DNA of 32,350 nt. Origin: Alphaproteobacteria bacterium (GTDB lineage Bacteria > Pseudomonadota > Alphaproteobacteria > Rhizobiales > Xanthobacteraceae). This document shows, in pieces, positions 23,058 through 31,665 of this stretch. Position 1 is the stretch's first letter, and every line of letters begins with the position of its first letter. The notes under the pieces were generated by a model, which was not told the origin of the DNA, searched no databases, and saw only the letters and a list, made by a program, of their open reading frames with translations. Location of the stretch: positions 1-32,350 of the forward strand of contig VGEP01000050.1 in assembly GCA_016869215.1 (NCBI GenBank). Reading direction: 5' to 3'. Made by a program: the position numbers and the translations under genes.

Positions 23058-25682
23058 ATGGACGAGCTGCTGCGTGAATTCCTGACGGAGACGAACGAGA
23101 GCCTCGACGTGGTCGACGTCGAACTGGTGCGTTTCGAGCAGGAGCCCAACAACGCCCAGATCCTCAACAACGTCTTCCGGCTGGTCCACACCATCAAAGG
23201 CACGTGCGGATTCTTGAGTCTGCCGCGTCTCGAAACGCTGGCGCACGCCGCCGAAACCTTGATGGGCCGCTTCCGCGACGGCATGCCGGTGACCGGCGAA
23301 GCCGTCACGCTGGTGCTTTCCGCGATCGACCGGATCAAGAGCCTGCTGGCCGAACTGGAGCGCAGCGAGCGCGAGCCCGATGGCGACGACGGCGATCTGA
23401 TCCGCGAGCTGCGTCAGATGGCGCAAGGCGCGCCTGCGCCGTCCGCCAAGCAGGCGCCGCCGCCTTCGAGCGCGCCGCCGCCGCCGCGGCCGGTCGGGCC
23501 GGGCGAGGTTTCGCTTGAAGAGCTGGAGCGCGCGTTCCGCGCCGCGCCGGGACCCGTGCCCGCGAAGCCCGTGGCGGCGTCCGGCGCCGGCGCGCCCGCG
23601 GCCGACGACGACAAAGGCAACGCCAACGGGGCCGACAAGGCCGCCGGCCAGTCGATCCGCGTCAACCTCGGTACGCTCGATCACCTGATGACGATGGTGT
23701 CGGAGTTGGTGCTGACCCGCAATCAGCTCCTCGACATCGTCCGCCGCCAGGGCGATTCCGAGTTCAAGGTTCCGCTGCAGCGGCTGTCGAACGTCACCGC
23801 GGAATTGCAGGACGGCGTCATGCGCACGCGCATGCAGCCGATCGGCAACGCCTGGCAGAAGCTGCCGCGCATCGTGCGCGATCTCTCGGCCGAACTCGGC
23901 AAGGACATCGAGCTCGAAATGCACGGCGCCGACACCGAGCTCGACCGTCAGGTGCTGGAGCGCATCCGCGATCCGCTCACCCACATGGTGCGCAACTCGG
24001 CCGATCACGGACTGGAAAAACCCGCCGAGCGGATGGCCGCCGGCAAGCCCGCCAAGGGCACGATCCGGCTCAGCGCCTACCACGAAGGCGGCTACATCAT
24101 CATCGTCGTCTCCGACGACGGGCGCGGCCTCGACACCGGCAAGATCAGGGACAAGGCGCTGGCCGGCGGACTCGCGACCGAGGCCGAGCTCGACAAGATG
24201 TCCGAGCCGCAGATTCAGAAGTTCATCTTCGCGCCGGGGCTGTCGACCGCAGCCGCCGTCACCAGCGTGTCCGGCCGCGGCGTCGGCATGGACGTGGTGC
24301 GCAACAACCTCGATCAGATCGGCGGCAGCATCGACGTGCATTCGGTGCGCGGCCAGGGTTTGAGCTTCACCGTCAAGATCCCGCTGACGCTCGCCATCGT
24401 CTCGGCGCTGATCGTGGAATGCGGCGGGCACCGCTTCGCGATCCCGCAGCTGTCGGTCGTCGAACTGGTGCGGGTGCACGGCCTGTCGGAGCACCGCATC
24501 GAGCACATCAAGGACGCCGCCGTGCTGCGGCTGCGCAACAAGCTTCTGCCGCTGGTGCGACTGAGCTCGCTGCTCAAGATCAGTCCCGACGCCGCGATGC
24601 CGGCCAAGGGCTATATCGTCGTCACGCAGGTCGGCGCGCAGACCTTCGGCATCGTGGTCGACGGCGTGTTCCACACCGAGGAAATCGTGGTCAAGCCGAT
24701 CGCCTCCAAGCTGCGCCACATCGACATGTTCTCGGGCAATACCATCCTCGGCGACGGTTCGGTGATCCTGATCGTCGATCCGAACGGCGTGTCTCAGGCG
24801 GTCGGCGCCGTGGCCGCTTCGGCACCTGCGGGCGCCGGCGAGGCCGAAGGCGCTCGCGCAGCCACCTCCGACGACATGGTGTCGCTGCTGGTGTTCCGCG
24901 CCGGCTCGCCGCACCCGAAGGCCGTTCCGCTGTCGCTCGTCACCCGTCTGGAAGAGATCGATTGCCGCAAGATCGAGCTCTCGAACGGCCGGCACATGAT
25001 CCAGTACCGCGGCCAGCTCATGCCGCTGGTGCGCGTCAGCGAGGATGCCGCCGTCAAGCACGACGGCGTGCAGCCGTTGCTGGTGTTCTCCGACGCGGGC
25101 CGTTCGATGGGGCTTATCGTCGACCAGATCGTCGACATCGTCGAGGAAAAGCTCGCCATCGAAGTCGGCAGCGACCGGCCCGGCGTGCTCGGCTCGGCGG
25201 TGGTGCGCGGCCAGGCGACCGAGATCGTGGACGTCGGCCATTTCCTGCCGCTGGCCTACGAGGACTGGTTCCGGCGCAAGGACATCGGATCGGGTCCGTC
25301 CGAACGGAGCCTGCTGTTCGTCGATGACTCGGCGTTCTTCCGCAACATGCTCGCGCCGGTGCTGAAGGCTGCGGGCTACGACGTCACGGTGGTCGGACGC
25401 GCCGAGGATGCGCTGGAGATGCTGCGCAGCGGCCGGAATTTCGACGTGCTGGTGACGGACGTCGACATGCCGGGCATGGACGGCTTTGCGCTCGCGGAAG
25501 CGGTGCGCGGCGAGTCCCGTTTCGGCGATCTGCCGATCATCGCGCTGTCGTCCTACAGCTCGCCGGAGTCGGTCGAGCGCGGGCGGCGCGTCGGTTTCCA
25601 CGATTACGTCGCGAAGTTCGACCGTCAAAGCCTGATCGCGGCTTTGAAGGAGCAGACCGCGGACATGACGCGGGCGGCATAG
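23058..25682 (+). CDS. cheA: Hybrid chemotaxis histidine kinase CheA with C-terminal receiver
   Basis: An 874-residue CheA. The Hpt domain (about 1-105) has the phospho-His H44 in LVHTIKGTCGFL. A Pro/Ala-rich linker takes the place of a clear P2 domain. The dimerisation and ATPase domains follow (about 205-440), with HMVRNSADHGLEKP (N box), VSDDGRGLD and GRGVGMDVVRNN. A CheW-like P5 (about 440-575) is followed by a second degenerate CheW-like segment (about 605-735). A receiver domain ends the protein (about 750-870, LLFVDDSAFF and VTDVDMPGMDG, phospho-Asp near 800). The receiver may be a phosphate sink. It is the first gene of the che operon, and no MCP gene is in the window. Confidence 0.95.
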   Translation: MDELLREFLTETNESLDVVDVELVRFEQEPNNAQILNNVFRLVHTIKGTCGFLSLPRLETLAHAAETLMGRFRDGMPVTGEAVTLVLSAIDRIKSLLAELERSEREPDGDDGDLIRELRQMAQGAPAPSAKQAPPPSSAPPPPRPVGPGEVSLEELERAFRAAPGPVPAKPVAASGAGAPAADDDKGNANGADKAAGQSIRVNLGTLDHLMTMVSELVLTRNQLLDIVRRQGDSEFKVPLQRLSNVTAELQDGVMRTRMQPIGNAWQKLPRIVRDLSAELGKDIELEMHGADTELDRQVLERIRDPLTHMVRNSADHGLEKPAERMAAGKPAKGTIRLSAYHEGGYIIIVVSDDGRGLDTGKIRDKALAGGLATEAELDKMSEPQIQKFIFAPGLSTAAAVTSVSGRGVGMDVVRNNLDQIGGSIDVHSVRGQGLSFTVKIPLTLAIVSALIVECGGHRFAIPQLSVVELVRVHGLSEHRIEHIKDAAVLRLRNKLLPLVRLSSLLKISPDAAMPAKGYIVVTQVGAQTFGIVVDGVFHTEEIVVKPIASKLRHIDMFSGNTILGDGSVILIVDPNGVSQAVGAVAASAPAGAGEAEGARAATSDDMVSLLVFRAGSPHPKAVPLSLVTRLEEIDCRKIELSNGRHMIQYRGQLMPLVRVSEDAAVKHDGVQPLLVFSDAGRSMGLIVDQIVDIVEEKLAIEVGSDRPGVLGSAVVRGQATEIVDVGHFLPLAYEDWFRRKDIGSGPSERSLLFVDDSAFFRNMLAPVLKAAGYDVTVVGRAEDALEMLRSGRNFDVLVTDVDMPGMDGFALAEAVRGESRFGDLPIIALSSYSSPESVERGRRVGFHDYVAKFDRQSLIAALKEQTADMTRAA

Positions 25683-25691
25683 GGGGTGGCC

Positions 25692-26162
25692 ATGATGAGT
25701 GCGCACGACACCGTCGAAGCGGAATCCACCGAATACGTCACCGTGACCGTCGGCGACCAGCTGTTCGGGCTGCCGATCGGGCGCGTGCAGGATGTGTTCG
25801 TGCCGGAGCGGCTGACGCACGTACCGCTCGCGCCGCCGGAGGTCGCCGGCATGCTCAACCTGCGCGGCCGCGTGGTGACCGCCATCGACATGCGCTGCCG
25901 GCTCGATTTCGGCCGGCGCGACGCGTCCCAGCCGATGCTGGCGATCGGCATCGAGTTCAAGGGGGAGTCCTATGGCCTGCTGATCGACACGGTCGGCGAG
26001 GTGCTGAAGCTCCCGGACTCCGCTCGCGAGAGCAAGCCTGCCAACCTCGATCCGCGTCTGGCGCGCGTGGCCTCGAGCATCTACCGGCTCGAAAACCAGC
26101 TCATGGTCGTGCTCGACGTCGATCGCGTCCTCGACATGCAGAACGGCGCGGTCGCCGCATGA
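25692..26162 (+). CDS. cheW: Chemotaxis coupling protein CheW
   Basis: A 156-residue CheW. AGGGGG sits 5 nt before ATG 25692 and 8 nt before ATG 25695, either of which could start translation. The domain is seen in VTVTVGDQLFGLPIGRVQDV, GMLNLRGRVVTAIDMRCRL and YGLLIDTVGEVLKL. It links CheA to receptors in the polar array. It begins 9 bp after the cheA stop, so translation is likely coupled. Confidence 0.95.
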   Translation: MMSAHDTVEAESTEYVTVTVGDQLFGLPIGRVQDVFVPERLTHVPLAPPEVAGMLNLRGRVVTAIDMRCRLDFGRRDASQPMLAIGIEFKGESYGLLIDTVGEVLKLPDSARESKPANLDPRLARVASSIYRLENQLMVVLDVDRVLDMQNGAVAA

Positions 26163-26217
26163 CCGCACAGCAAGCGAAATTCCGTTTGGGTGACATGCGT
26201 AACGGAGTGAGGGTGCT

Positions 26218-26583
26218 ATGAAAATCTGTTTGATCGTCGACGATTCAAGCGTCATCCGAAAGGTGGCGCGGCGGATCCTGGAAGGCATGGATTTTCAGAT
26301 TGTCGAGGCCGAAGACGGCGAGCAGGCGCTGGCCCAGTGTCAGAGCCAGCTGCCGGACGCGGTGCTGCTCGACTGGAACATGCCGAAGATGGATGGCTTC
26401 GAGTTCCTCAAGGCGCTGCGCCGCCTGCCGGGCGGCGACGCGCCGAAGGTGGTGTTCTGCACCACGGAGAACGACGTCGCGCATATCGCGCGCGCGCTTC
26501 ACGCCGGCGCCAACGAATACATCATGAAGCCCTTCGACAAGGAGATCGTCGAGGCGAAGTTCCAGGAGGTCGGGCTGATCTGA
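26218..26583 (+). CDS. cheY: Single-domain response regulator CheY
   Basis: A 121-residue receiver with acidic pocket D8-D9, phospho-acceptor D52 (LLDWNMPKMDGFEFL), Thr switch residue in FCTTEND and the conserved Lys of MKPFDKE. It has no output domain. In the operon it receives phosphate from CheA and would act on the flagellar motor. Because ChpT and CtrA are nearby, a DivK-like role is worth considering, but the position between cheW and cheB argues for CheY. The gap after cheW is 55 bp. Confidence 0.93.
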   Translation: MKICLIVDDSSVIRKVARRILEGMDFQIVEAEDGEQALAQCQSQLPDAVLLDWNMPKMDGFEFLKALRRLPGGDAPKVVFCTTENDVAHIARALHAGANEYIMKPFDKEIVEAKFQEVGLI

Positions 26584-26632
26584 CGGCGGCGACGTTGCCG
26601 CTGTGCGTGTTGTTCCGGAGTAACGCGTTGCG

Positions 26633-27820
26633 ATGAGTATCCTGGCTCCTACTGCGCCTCTTGCGCCCGCGACCGCGCGAGACGGTATCCGTGTGATGGT
26701 CGTCGACGATTCCGTCGTCGTGCGCTCGCTGGTGTCGCGCTGGATCGGCGAGACGGAAGGGCTCACGCTGGTGTCCGCGCTGCGCAACGGCCGCGAGGCG
26801 CTGGAGCGGCTCGACGCCGACAAGCCCGACGTCGTGGTGCTCGACGTCGAAATGCCGGAACTCGACGGCATCTCGACCCTGCCGCTGCTCCTGCAGCGCC
26901 GCCGCGACCTCATCGTCATCATGGCGTCGGCGCTGACGCGCGACCATGCCGAGGTGACGCTGAAGGCGCTGGCGCTCGGCGCGGCCGACTACGTTCCGAA
27001 GCCCGAGGCCGAAGGCGGCGTCATCACCTCGGCGGCGTTCCAGCGCGATCTCATTGCGAAAATCACCGCGCTGGCCACGCCGCGCATGCGGCGCGGACGG
27101 GCCGCGCAGGGCCGCGGTGCGATTGCGCCGGCAACGCGCCGCATGGCCGGTGCGATCCAGCGCACCGGAAAATGGCGGACCCCGGAGTCCGCGGCCGCGC
27201 CCGGCAAGTTCCCGCTCCGCGCATACTCCCAGGTCGTGCCGCGCGTGCTGCTGATCGGCGCATCGACCGGCGGGCCGCAGGCGCTGAACCGCCTGGTGGC
27301 GAAGCTCGACGCCGTGACCGATGCCGCGCCGGTCCTGATCACCCAGCACATGCCGGCGACCTTCACCACCATTCTGGCCGAGCACCTGGCGCGCGCCAGC
27401 GCCAAGCCCGCGCACGAGGCCGTGCACGGCGAACCGGTGCTGGCCGGGCACATCTACATCGCTCCGGGCGGCAAGCACATGCGCGTCGAACGCCGCGACG
27501 GCACCGCGACCGTCGTGCTCGACGACGGCGCGCCGGTGCACTTCTGCAAGCCGGCGGTCGATCCGCTGTTCGCGTCGGCGGCCGAAGTCTGGGGCCCGTG
27601 GAATCTGGCGCTGATCCTCACCGGCATGGGCAGCGACGGCGCACTCGGCGCAGCCGAGATCGCCGCCGCGGGCGGCACCGTCATCGCGCAAGACGAAGCG
27701 ACGAGCGTGGTCTGGGGCATGCCGGGCGCGGCCGCCGAGGCCGGTGTCTGCTCGGCCATTCTGCCGCTCGACCAGATCGCGCCGCAGGTCGTGCGGCTGT
27801 TCCTGGGGGCGAAGCCGTGA
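26633..27820 (+). CDS. cheB: Protein-glutamate methylesterase CheB
   Basis: A 395-residue CheB. The receiver (about 20-140) has VMVVDDSVVVRSL and phospho-Asp D71 in LDVEMPELDG. A basic linker of about 60 residues follows (RMRRGRAAQGRGA). The methylesterase domain (about 205-395) carries the catalytic triad: S211 in GASTGGPQAL, H239 in QHMP and D335 in GMGSDGALG. It removes methyl groups from receptor glutamates and deamidates glutamines. The ATG is preceded by GGAG at a long 12-nt spacing. Its stop overlaps the cheR start (GTGA). Confidence 0.96.
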   Translation: MSILAPTAPLAPATARDGIRVMVVDDSVVVRSLVSRWIGETEGLTLVSALRNGREALERLDADKPDVVVLDVEMPELDGISTLPLLLQRRRDLIVIMASALTRDHAEVTLKALALGAADYVPKPEAEGGVITSAAFQRDLIAKITALATPRMRRGRAAQGRGAIAPATRRMAGAIQRTGKWRTPESAAAPGKFPLRAYSQVVPRVLLIGASTGGPQALNRLVAKLDAVTDAAPVLITQHMPATFTTILAEHLARASAKPAHEAVHGEPVLAGHIYIAPGGKHMRVERRDGTATVVLDDGAPVHFCKPAVDPLFASAAEVWGPWNLALILTGMGSDGALGAAEIAAAGGTVIAQDEATSVVWGMPGAAAEAGVCSAILPLDQIAPQVVRLFLGAKP

Positions 27821-28704
27821 CGCCGCAGGACTACGAATTTCTGCGCAACCTTCTGAAGCAGCGCTCCGGCCTCGTGCTGTCGCCTGAGAAGCACTATCTG
27901 GTCGAGAGCCGCCTTCTGCCGGTCGCGCGCAAGGCCGGGCTGTTCAACCTTACGGGCCTGGTCGGCAAGCTGAAGGCTCCGGGTGCCGAGGCGCTGACCG
28001 TGGAAGTGGTCGAGGCCATGACCACGAACGAGTCGTTCTTCTTCCGCGACAAGATTCCATTCGAGCACTTTCGCGACACCATCGTGCCGGCGCTGCTGTC
28101 CGCGCGGACGGCGACGCGCCGCATCCGCATCTGGTGCGCGGCCGCGGCCGCAGGCCAGGAGCCTTACACACTCGCGATCTGCCTCAAGGAGATGGGCAAG
28201 GAGTTGAAGGGCTGGCGGGTCGAGATCGTCGCCACCGACATCTCCACCGAGGTGCTGGAAAAGGCCAGGAGCGGCATCTACACCCAGTTCGAGGTGCAGC
28301 GCGGGCTGCCGTCGCTGCTGCTGATCAAGTATTTCTCGCAGACCGGCGACCTCTGGCAGATCGCGCCGGAGCTGCGCGGCATGGTGAACTTCATGCCGCT
28401 CAACCTGCTGCACGACTTCTCGCACCTTCGCGCGTTCGACGTGGTGTTCTGCCGCAACGTGCTGATCTATTTCGACCAGCAGACCAAGACCGACGTGCTG
28501 GACCGCGTGGCCGCCGTCACCGAACGCGACGGCTATCTGGTGCTCGGCGGCGCGGAGACGGTGGTGGGGCTGACCGGGAAGTTCCGCCCGGTCGAGGACC
28601 GGCGCGGGCTCTATGCGCCGACGCAGAACGCTGCGGCCGCCGGCAATGTGCTCGGCTTCCGCAAGCCGGCCGCGATCGTTCCCGCCGCCGGCGCGGGGCG
28701 CTGA
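27817..28704 (+). CDS. cheR: Chemotaxis protein methyltransferase CheR
   Basis: A 295-residue CheR starting with GTG at 27817, which overlaps the cheB TGA by 4 bp, with GGGGG 8 nt upstream. CheR_N helices come first (YEFLRNLLKQRSGLVLSPEK). They are followed by TTNESFFFRDKIPFEHF, the SAM-binding segment, VATDISTEVLEKARSGIYTQ, and the receptor-contacting and late motifs FDVVFCRNVLIYFDQQTK and LVLGGAET. The SAM motif reads WCAAAAAGQEPYTLAI where most CheR proteins have C-S-T or S-S-T, an unusual change next to the Gly. It methylates receptor glutamates against CheB. The C-terminal 30 residues are disordered. It closes the che operon. Confidence 0.95.
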   Translation: MTPQDYEFLRNLLKQRSGLVLSPEKHYLVESRLLPVARKAGLFNLTGLVGKLKAPGAEALTVEVVEAMTTNESFFFRDKIPFEHFRDTIVPALLSARTATRRIRIWCAAAAAGQEPYTLAICLKEMGKELKGWRVEIVATDISTEVLEKARSGIYTQFEVQRGLPSLLLIKYFSQTGDLWQIAPELRGMVNFMPLNLLHDFSHLRAFDVVFCRNVLIYFDQQTKTDVLDRVAAVTERDGYLVLGGAETVVGLTGKFRPVEDRRGLYAPTQNAAAAGNVLGFRKPAAIVPAAGAGR

Positions 28705-28716
28705 GGCGTTAAACCT

Positions 28717-29706
28717 TCAAGGTATCAGCACGATCTTGCCGAGATTGCCGCGGGCGTCGATCGTCTCGTGCGCGCGGCGCGCGTCGGCGAGCGCAAAGCG
28801 CGCGGCGATCGCCGGCTTGACGCCCCCGGCCAGCATGCCGGCTGCCTGTTGAAGCGCCTCGCGCCGCGGCTCCTCCATGTGGTCGTAGGTGTGCATGGTG
28901 AAGCAGCGCACCGCCGGGCTCTTCTCGATGTTGGCGCGCATGTCCTTGAACAGGTCGCCCTCCGCCATGCCGCCGAGCACGGCGTAAGAGACGATCATGC
29001 CGAGCGGGGCGAGCATCTTCAGGCCGTCGCCGAACGCCTTGCCCGCGACATGGTCGAACACGATGTCCGCGCCATGCCCGCCGGTGAGCGCGTTGACGCG
29101 CTCGACCGTGTTCTCCTTGGTGTAGTCGATGGCGTGCGCCGCGCCCCGCGCGCGCACGAAAGCGCATTTCTCCGCCGAGCCCGCGGTGCCGATGGCCGTT
29201 GCGCCGGCCTTTCGCGCCACGTCAATGAGGGCGGTGCCGACGCCGCCCGAAGCGCCATAGACCACGACGGTTTTGGCCGCCACCCCGCGCGCGGCGTGGT
29301 GCATCAGGATGATGGCGAGCTGGTAGTTGGTGAGCGCCGTGGCCTCGTCGAAGCCGACGCTTGCGGGCAACGGCAGTGCCGCACTCTCTGGGGCGGCGGC
29401 ATATTCGGCGTAGAGCCCGCCCGCGTTCCCGATTTCGTAGCCCGCGACGAACACGCGGTCGCCGGGTTTCAGCTTCGTGACGCCTGCGCCGGTCTCGGCG
29501 ATCGTGCCGCTCATCTCGTTGCCGAGCACGAACGGCAGCTTCGGCATCCAGCGATAGCGGCCGGTACGGATCATGGTGTCGAAGTAGTTCACCCCGATGG
29601 CCTCGGCCTTCACCAGCACCTGGCCTGGGCCGGGCGCGGGGGTGGGGGCGTCGACGTATTCGAGGACTTCGGGGCCGCCGGTGCGGGCGATGCGGATGGC
29701 TTTCAA
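28717..29706 (-). CDS. Zinc-independent quinone oxidoreductase (MDR superfamily)
   Basis: A 329-residue medium-chain dehydrogenase/reductase of the QOR/zeta-crystallin branch. It opens with MKAIRIARTGGPEVLEYVD, has the GVNYFDTMIRTGRY and LGNEMSGTIAETGAGVT segments of quinone oxidoreductases, and an NADPH-binding GASGGVGTALIDVARKAGA. Structural and catalytic zinc ligands of alcohol dehydrogenases are missing. It probably performs one-electron reduction of quinones or reduction of enones with NADPH; no specific substrate is visible. Convergent with cheR (12 bp between stops), divergent from the oxygenase gene. Confidence 0.92.
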   Translation of the reverse strand: MKAIRIARTGGPEVLEYVDAPTPAPGPGQVLVKAEAIGVNYFDTMIRTGRYRWMPKLPFVLGNEMSGTIAETGAGVTKLKPGDRVFVAGYEIGNAGGLYAEYAAAPESAALPLPASVGFDEATALTNYQLAIILMHHAARGVAAKTVVVYGASGGVGTALIDVARKAGATAIGTAGSAEKCAFVRARGAAHAIDYTKENTVERVNALTGGHGADIVFDHVAGKAFGDGLKMLAPLGMIVSYAVLGGMAEGDLFKDMRANIEKSPAVRCFTMHTYDHMEEPRREALQQAAGMLAGGVKPAIAARFALADARRAHETIDARGNLGKIVLIP

Positions 29707-29866
29707 GGCGTGGCTCCTTGCGAGGACGTTGCGGCCGCGGCGGCGCTTTTCGGGTGGCGGCGGGTCGCCTTGCGCCGCACTCTATCCCATAGACGGCATT
29801 GCATTGGCAGGGAGCAACCTTATAGCATCAACAGCGCGTGCGCGGCGCAAGGAGGAGTTGCCATCG

Positions 29867-30580
29867 GTGGCCGCGCGCGCCGCGGCGCTGGACTGGGCTG
29901 GGATCGCTTTGAGCCTCGCCACGCAGGGCTGCGCCACGACCGGCCCGCTGCTAGCGCCGAACGAGTGTGCGGCGCTCGCCGGGCTTTACGCGCAGGAGCA
30001 CGGAGAAGGCGCGCCGTTCCGCAGCCGCGTGATCATGGCGCGTCACGGTTTCGGGCGCGGCGAGTACAAGTATTTCGCCTATCCGCTGCCGGAGACGGTG
30101 GCCGCGCTGCGCGCCGCGCTCTATCCGGGGCTCGCGGAGATCGCCAACCGCTGGAACGAGGCGCTGGGGATCGAAGCGCGCTATCTGGCGGAGCACGACG
30201 CTTTTCTCGCGCGCTGCCGCAAGGCCGGGCAGGGCAGGCCCACGCCGCTGCTGCTGCAATACGGCGTGGGCGACTACAACTGCCTGCACCAGGACGTCTA
30301 CGGCGAGCTGGTGTTTCCGCTGCAGGCGACGGTGCTGCTGTCGCGGCCCGGCGAGGATTTCTCGGGCGGCGAATTCGTGCTGACCGAGCAGCGCCCGCGC
30401 ATGCAGTCGCGTGCCGAGGTGGTGCCGCTAGGCCAGGGCTGCGCGGTGATCTTTGCGGTGCGCGAGCGGCCGGTACAGGGCACGCGCGGGGTTTATCGCG
30501 TGAACATGCGGCACGGGGTGAGCCGGGTGAGGGAGGGTAGACGGCATACGTTGGGGGTGATTTTTCACGATGCGAAGTGA
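29867..30580 (+). CDS. 2OG-Fe(II) oxygenase (Oxygenase-NA type, putative DNA repair)
   Basis: A 237-residue protein from the proposed GTG 29867; TTG 29858 is an alternative, with AAGGAGG at 29849-29855. Motifs of the 2-oxoglutarate/iron family are clear: the iron ligands HQD in YNCLHQDVYGELVFPLQ, a distal His in MRHGVSRV and the 2OG-binding Arg in GRRHTLGVIFHDA. HGFGRGEYKYFAYPLP and FVLTEQRPRMQSR are characteristic of the PF09859 family, predicted to demethylate or oxidise damaged nucleic acid; that role is from family annotation. No AlkA or Ada gene is adjacent. The upstream 160 bp show no other gene. Confidence 0.85.
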   Translation: MAARAAALDWAGIALSLATQGCATTGPLLAPNECAALAGLYAQEHGEGAPFRSRVIMARHGFGRGEYKYFAYPLPETVAALRAALYPGLAEIANRWNEALGIEARYLAEHDAFLARCRKAGQGRPTPLLLQYGVGDYNCLHQDVYGELVFPLQATVLLSRPGEDFSGGEFVLTEQRPRMQSRAEVVPLGQGCAVIFAVRERPVQGTRGVYRVNMRHGVSRVREGRRHTLGVIFHDAK

Positions 30581-30590
30581 AATAGGCCCA

Positions 30591-30714
30591 AACAAAAACC
30601 CCGGCCTTTCGGCCGGGGTTCTCGCTTGCCCCTCGTCCCCTCGCTGAGCGAATTCGTGCCTCGGCTTACGCCGGAATTCTCGCCTCGTCCTCGGCCGGCT
30701 CGCGCAGCACGTAG
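30591..30714 (-). pseudogene. Diverged second copy of the ctrA 3' end and terminator
   Basis: Three blocks match the real ctrA end downstream. These are 35 identical bases including the terminator hairpin (30591-30625 versus 30912-30946), 17 identical bases (30629-30645 versus 30949-30965), and 42 identical bases encoding the CtrA tail [14 protein letters not shown] (30673-30714 versus 30971-31012). The copy still ends in an in-frame IPA plus stop, with synonymous differences (CCG GCG TAA against CCA GCT TAG). Beyond 30714 homology stops abruptly. The copy also has about 22 extra bases, partly an internal duplication. It is too short to be a gene. Confidence 0.75.
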
Positions 30715-30910
30715 GCGGGAGCCGCCGCACGGCACTCTTCCCTGGGGCGAAACGGTCCTTGTGGACGATGGCACATGTCCACGAGGCCAGATAAAGCAGG
30801 TGACAGGCGGAAACACCAATCGCAACATTCCTCGCTTCAAGACGTGTGTCGCGCGCCGATAACGGTACCGCTGCCGGACGCTGCGTTCGCCTTGAACGAA
30901 ACTCGCTCAA
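30715..30910. other. Spacer between ctrA-tail copy and ctrA terminator
   Basis: With the flanking repeats this makes a 383-bp region with no supported gene between the oxygenase and ctrA. Open frames here change identity across the repeat and lack ribosome sites. Nothing else was recognised. Confidence 0.4.
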
Positions 30911-30911
30911 A

Positions 30912-30946
30912 AACAAAAACCCCGGCCTTTCGGCCGGGGTTCTCGC
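30912..30946 (-). terminator. Rho-independent terminator of ctrA
   Basis: CCCCGGCC (30920-30927), loop TTTC and GGCCGGGG (30932-30939) form a perfect 8-bp stem. On the minus strand TTTTTGTTTTT follows. It lies 24 bp after the ctrA stop. An identical hairpin occurs at 30599-30618. Confidence 0.85.
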
Positions 30947-30963
30947 ATCCCCTCGTCCCCTCG

Positions 30964-31665
30964 CTAAGCTGGAATTCTCGCCTCGTCCTCGGCCGGCTCG
31001 CGCAGCACGTAGCCGCGGCCCCACACCGTCTCGATGTAGTTCTTGCCCGAGGAGGCGTTCGCAAGCTTCTTGCGCAGCTTGCAGATGAACACGTCGATGA
31101 TCTTGAGTTCCGGCTCGTCCATGCCGCCGTAGAGATGGTTGAGGAACATCTCCTTGGTGAGCGTGGTGCCCTTGCGGAGCGAGAGCAGCTCCAGCATCTG
31201 GTATTCCTTGCCCGTGAGGTGCACGCGCTGGCCGCCGACTTCCACCGTCTTCTGGTCGAGGTTGACGGTGAGGTCGCCGGTGTTGATGACCGACTGCGCG
31301 TGGCCCTTGGAGCGGCGCACGATGGCGTGGATGCGCGCGATCAGCTCGTCCTTGTGGAACGGCTTGGTCATGTAGTCGTCGGCGCCGAAGCCGAGACCCT
31401 TGACCTTGTCCTCGATGCCGGCGAGGCCGGAGAGGATCAGGATCGGCGTCTTGACCTTGGAGACCCGCAAGCTGCGCAGAACCTCGAAGCCGGACATGTC
31501 CGGCAGGTTCAGGTCGAGCAGGATGATGTCGTAGTCGTAGAGTTTGCCGAGGTCGACGCCCTCTTCGCCGAGATCCGTCGTATAGACGTTGAAACTCTCG
31601 GACTTGAGCATCAGTTCGATCGATTGCGCCGTGGCGCTATCGTCCTCGATCAGCAAGACGCGCAT
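30964..31665 (-). CDS. ctrA: Cell-cycle response regulator CtrA
   Basis: A 233-residue OmpR-type regulator. The receiver (1-120) has [20 protein letters not shown], phospho-acceptor D51 in [15 protein letters not shown] and [13 protein letters not shown]. The winged-helix domain ends with [14 protein letters not shown] and [11 protein letters not shown]. Nearly every landmark matches CtrA of Caulobacter and the Rhizobiales. It binds TTAA-N7-TTAA sites and controls DNA replication, division and motility genes. The C-terminus ends RIPA, not the AA degradation tail of Caulobacter. AAGGGGA lies 8 nt before the ATG. Phosphate should arrive from CckA through the ChpT encoded 8 kb away. Confidence 0.97.
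   Translation of the reverse strand: MRVLLIEDDSATAQSIELMLKSESFNVYTTDLGEEGVDLGKLYDYDIILLDLNLPDMSGFEVLRSLRVSKVKTPILILSGLAGIEDKVKGLGFGADDYMTKPFHKDELIARIHAIVRRSKGHAQSVINTGDLTVNLDQKTVEVGGQRVHLTGKEYQMLELLSLRKGTTLTKEMFLNHLYGGMDEPELKIIDVFICKLRKKLANASSGKNYIETVWGRGYVLREPAEDEARIPA

Noticed and set aside
22941-26288. Very long open frame (over 1,100 codons) antisense to cheA and cheW
   Set aside because: It is a shadow of G+C-rich codon use. Its product is low-complexity Arg/His/Asp/Ala sequence with no recognisable domain, while the plus strand encodes clear CheA and CheW.
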